From an uncultured beta proteobacterium (GTDB lineage Bacteria; Pseudomonadota; Gammaproteobacteria; Burkholderiales; Burkholderiaceae_C): a stretch of 7,399 nt of DNA. A program made the position numbers and the translations under genes. Each line of letters starts with the position of its first letter. The first letter of the stretch is position 1. The stretch covers positions 1-7,399 of the forward strand of contig CAJBVC010000334.1 in assembly GCA_903958915.1 (NCBI GenBank), read 5' to 3'. Shown one piece after another: positions 6,509-7,399 of this stretch. The notes beneath the pieces were generated by a model. That model searched no databases, was not told where the DNA came from, and saw nothing but the letters and a program-made list of their open reading frames with translations.

Positions 6509-6536
6509 TTGACAAGTCCGGGAGGAATACTATCCT
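6509..6536 (+). promoter_or_regulatory. Candidate sigma-70 promoter for the SRPBCC gene
   Basis: A perfect -35 hexamer TTGACA (6509-6514) is followed after 16 bp by TATCCT (6531-6536), which matches TATAAT at four of six positions. Transcription would start near 6543, giving a leader of about 28 nt with GGAG (6560-6563) seven bases before the ATG at 6571. Both hexamers fall largely within the hairpin described for 6511-6548, so a transcript from this promoter would lack the hairpin while dcuB read-through would carry it. Confidence 0.42.
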
Positions 6537-6548
6537 CCCGGGCTTGTC
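6511..6548 (+). terminator. Long hairpin after dcuB, probable terminator
   Basis: GACAAGTCCGGGAGGA (6511-6526) pairs with 6533-6548 over 16 bp with one T-G wobble (6517/6542) and a 6-nt loop (6527-6532). The stem is strong, but the following TTCACGTTTA is a poor U-tract, so termination may be partial or the hairpin may protect the dcuB mRNA 3' end. It overlaps a promoter-like sequence for the next gene, so an operator role is also possible. Confidence 0.6.
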
Positions 6549-6570
6549 TTCACGTTTATGGAGCGGCTGT

Positions 6571-7140
6571 ATGTTGAAAGAAGTTCTTTTGTCCACGGCC
6601 GTAGCGGCCTCTGGCGCGGTGTACGCAGCGGAGCCCGCGATTGAGCTGACAGTACAGGTGAAAGCGCCGGTGAGTGCCGTTTGGCAAGCCTGGACGACCA
6701 GCGATGGCATTGCCAGCTTCTTTGCGCCGGAAGCCGAAGTGCAGGCGCGCCCGGACGGCGCATTCCACGTCTTCATGGATCCTTATGCCAAACCAGGGCT
6801 CAAAGGTGCAGACACCATGCAGGTGCTGGCGGTTGAGCCGGAGCAACTGCTATCGTTTACCTGGAATGCACCGCCCCACCTGGCACAGGCGCGGGCACAG
6901 CGCACGGTAGTCATCCTGCGCTTCAGCCCCGAGGGAGACACCACGCGACTGAGTCTGACGCACCTTGGATGGGGCACTACGGGCGAATGGCCCAAGGCAC
7001 GCGCCTACTTTGAAAAAGCCTGGCCCAATGTACTGAAGAACCTGCAGACCCGCTTCGAGACCGGCAAACCCTACGACTGGACCGCCTGGCGCGAACAACT
7101 CCAGCAGTGGCACGCCAAGGAAGACGCTAAGCGCCCCTGA
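6571..7140 (+). CDS. Exported SRPBCC/AHSA1-like protein
   Basis: A 189-residue protein with an N-terminal signal peptide (residues 1-19 or 20; hydrophobic LLSTAVAASGAVYA followed by AEP), then a SRPBCC (START-like) domain close to the AHSA1 group. Evidence for the domain: IELTVQVKAPVSAVWQAWTT (24-43), SFFAPEAEVQARPDGAF (49-65), VLAVEPEQLLSFTWNAP (85-101), VVILRFSPEGDTTRLSLTHLGW (113-134) and a C-terminal helix, AYFEKAWPNVLKNLQTRFETG (145-165). These match the strand-loop-helix order of the family, which binds hydrophobic ligands in a deep cavity. Most AHSA1-like proteins are cytoplasmic, so export is unusual. Ligand and role are unknown. The start at 6571 is preferred because GGAG lies 7 nt upstream and the signal peptide then begins normally; an in-frame TTG at 6544 would lie in the preceding hairpin. 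It converges on the peroxidase gene, with a 21-bp gap. Confidence 0.82.
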   Translation: MLKEVLLSTAVAASGAVYAAEPAIELTVQVKAPVSAVWQAWTTSDGIASFFAPEAEVQARPDGAFHVFMDPYAKPGLKGADTMQVLAVEPEQLLSFTWNAPPHLAQARAQRTVVILRFSPEGDTTRLSLTHLGWGTTGEWPKARAYFEKAWPNVLKNLQTRFETGKPYDWTAWREQLQQWHAKEDAKRP

Positions 7141-7161
7141 GGGCTTTGGCGGGGAGCAAGT

Positions 7162-7399
7162 TCAGCCCTTCTGGTCAAGCGCTTTTTCAATGGCGCCCAC
7201 CAGGCGACTGTTGTCGGGCTCAGTCGTGCTCCAGAAACTCTCCACCGATTTTCCGTTACGGTCAATCAGGTACTTGTGAAAATTCCATTTGGGTGCGGAC
7301 TTGGTCGCCTGGTAAAGCGCCGCGTAGAACGGGTTGCGCTTGTCGCCTACCACCTCGGTTTTGGCAAACATGGGGAACTTCACGCCATACGTGTTGAAA
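7162..7399 (-). CDS. Glutathione peroxidase family protein (C-terminal part)
   Basis: The last 79 residues of a thiol peroxidase of the glutathione peroxidase family, which reduces hydroperoxides using glutathione or thioredoxin. The frame is open to the window edge, so the start and the catalytic Cys and Gln lie outside. Visible family signatures are FNTYGVKFPMFAKTEVVG (the YGVxFPMFxK block after the Gln motif), NPFYAALYQ, and APKWNFHKYLIDRNGK, which contains the conserved W-N-F of the active site. The spacing from WNF to the C-terminus fits the short monomeric bacterial type. The gene probably ends at the TGA read from 7164-7162. Transcription converges on the SRPBCC gene; a weak GCCC/GGGC hairpin spans the latter's stop, but no clear terminator is visible. 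Confidence 0.9.
   Translation of the reverse strand, partial: FNTYGVKFPMFAKTEVVGDKRNPFYAALYQATKSAPKWNFHKYLIDRNGKSVESFWSTTEPDNSRLVGAIEKALDQKG

Noticed and set aside
7133..7144. Terminator between the SRPBCC and peroxidase genes
   Set aside because: A GCCC/GGGC stem of only 4 bp spans the stop codon and is followed by just three T residues; too weak to call.

Overview
The window looks like chromosomal DNA of a beta-proteobacterium, most likely a Comamonadaceae member such as Rhodoferax, Polaromonas or a relative. I base this on the high-GC codon use, the gene families present, and a short dispersed repeat (1650-1711) of a kind I associate with that family. No database was searched. No tRNA, rRNA, CRISPR array, integrase or transposase gene is visible. 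All seven genes appear intact, except the two cut by the window edges.

Layout: (1) 1-2210, plus strand: the end of a GtrA-type lipid-linked-sugar flippase, overlapping by 4 bases a GT-C (ArnT/PMT-like) membrane glycosyltransferase. This is the flip-and-transfer part of a surface glycosylation pathway; the expected polyprenyl-phosphate sugar synthase would lie upstream. (2) 5058-2246, minus strand and convergent with the first group: an HDOD-domain protein, then (45 bp later) a membrane-anchored BNR/sialidase-like protein, then a polytopic membrane protein of unknown function that overlaps it by 4 bases. (3) 5059-5142: a compact divergent control region with a near-consensus FNR box. (4) 5143-6483, plus strand: dcuB, the anaerobic C4-dicarboxylate (fumarate/succinate) antiporter. 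(5) 6484-6570: a 16-bp-stem hairpin with an overlapping promoter-like sequence. (6) 6571-7140: an exported SRPBCC/AHSA1-like protein. (7) 7399-7162, minus strand: the C-terminal part of a glutathione peroxidase, running off the window.

The most unusual structure is a palindromic element inside the sialidase-like gene. About 93 bp (31 codons) appear to have been inserted in frame. A 5-bp direct repeat (AGTCT) flanks the element, and removing the insertion restores a smooth protein sequence. The element has no stop codon in five of its six frames, which recalls the in-frame palindromic elements known from Rickettsia. A second, different short repeat appears to be absorbed in frame into the glycosyltransferase gene as a transmembrane-like segment. 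Two genes of one short locus may therefore have tolerated small repeats as coding sequence.

The other notable signal is the FNR box, which sits between dcuB and the HDOD gene and touches the HDOD start codon. It suggests that oxygen availability controls fumarate uptake and perhaps also the HDOD regulator.
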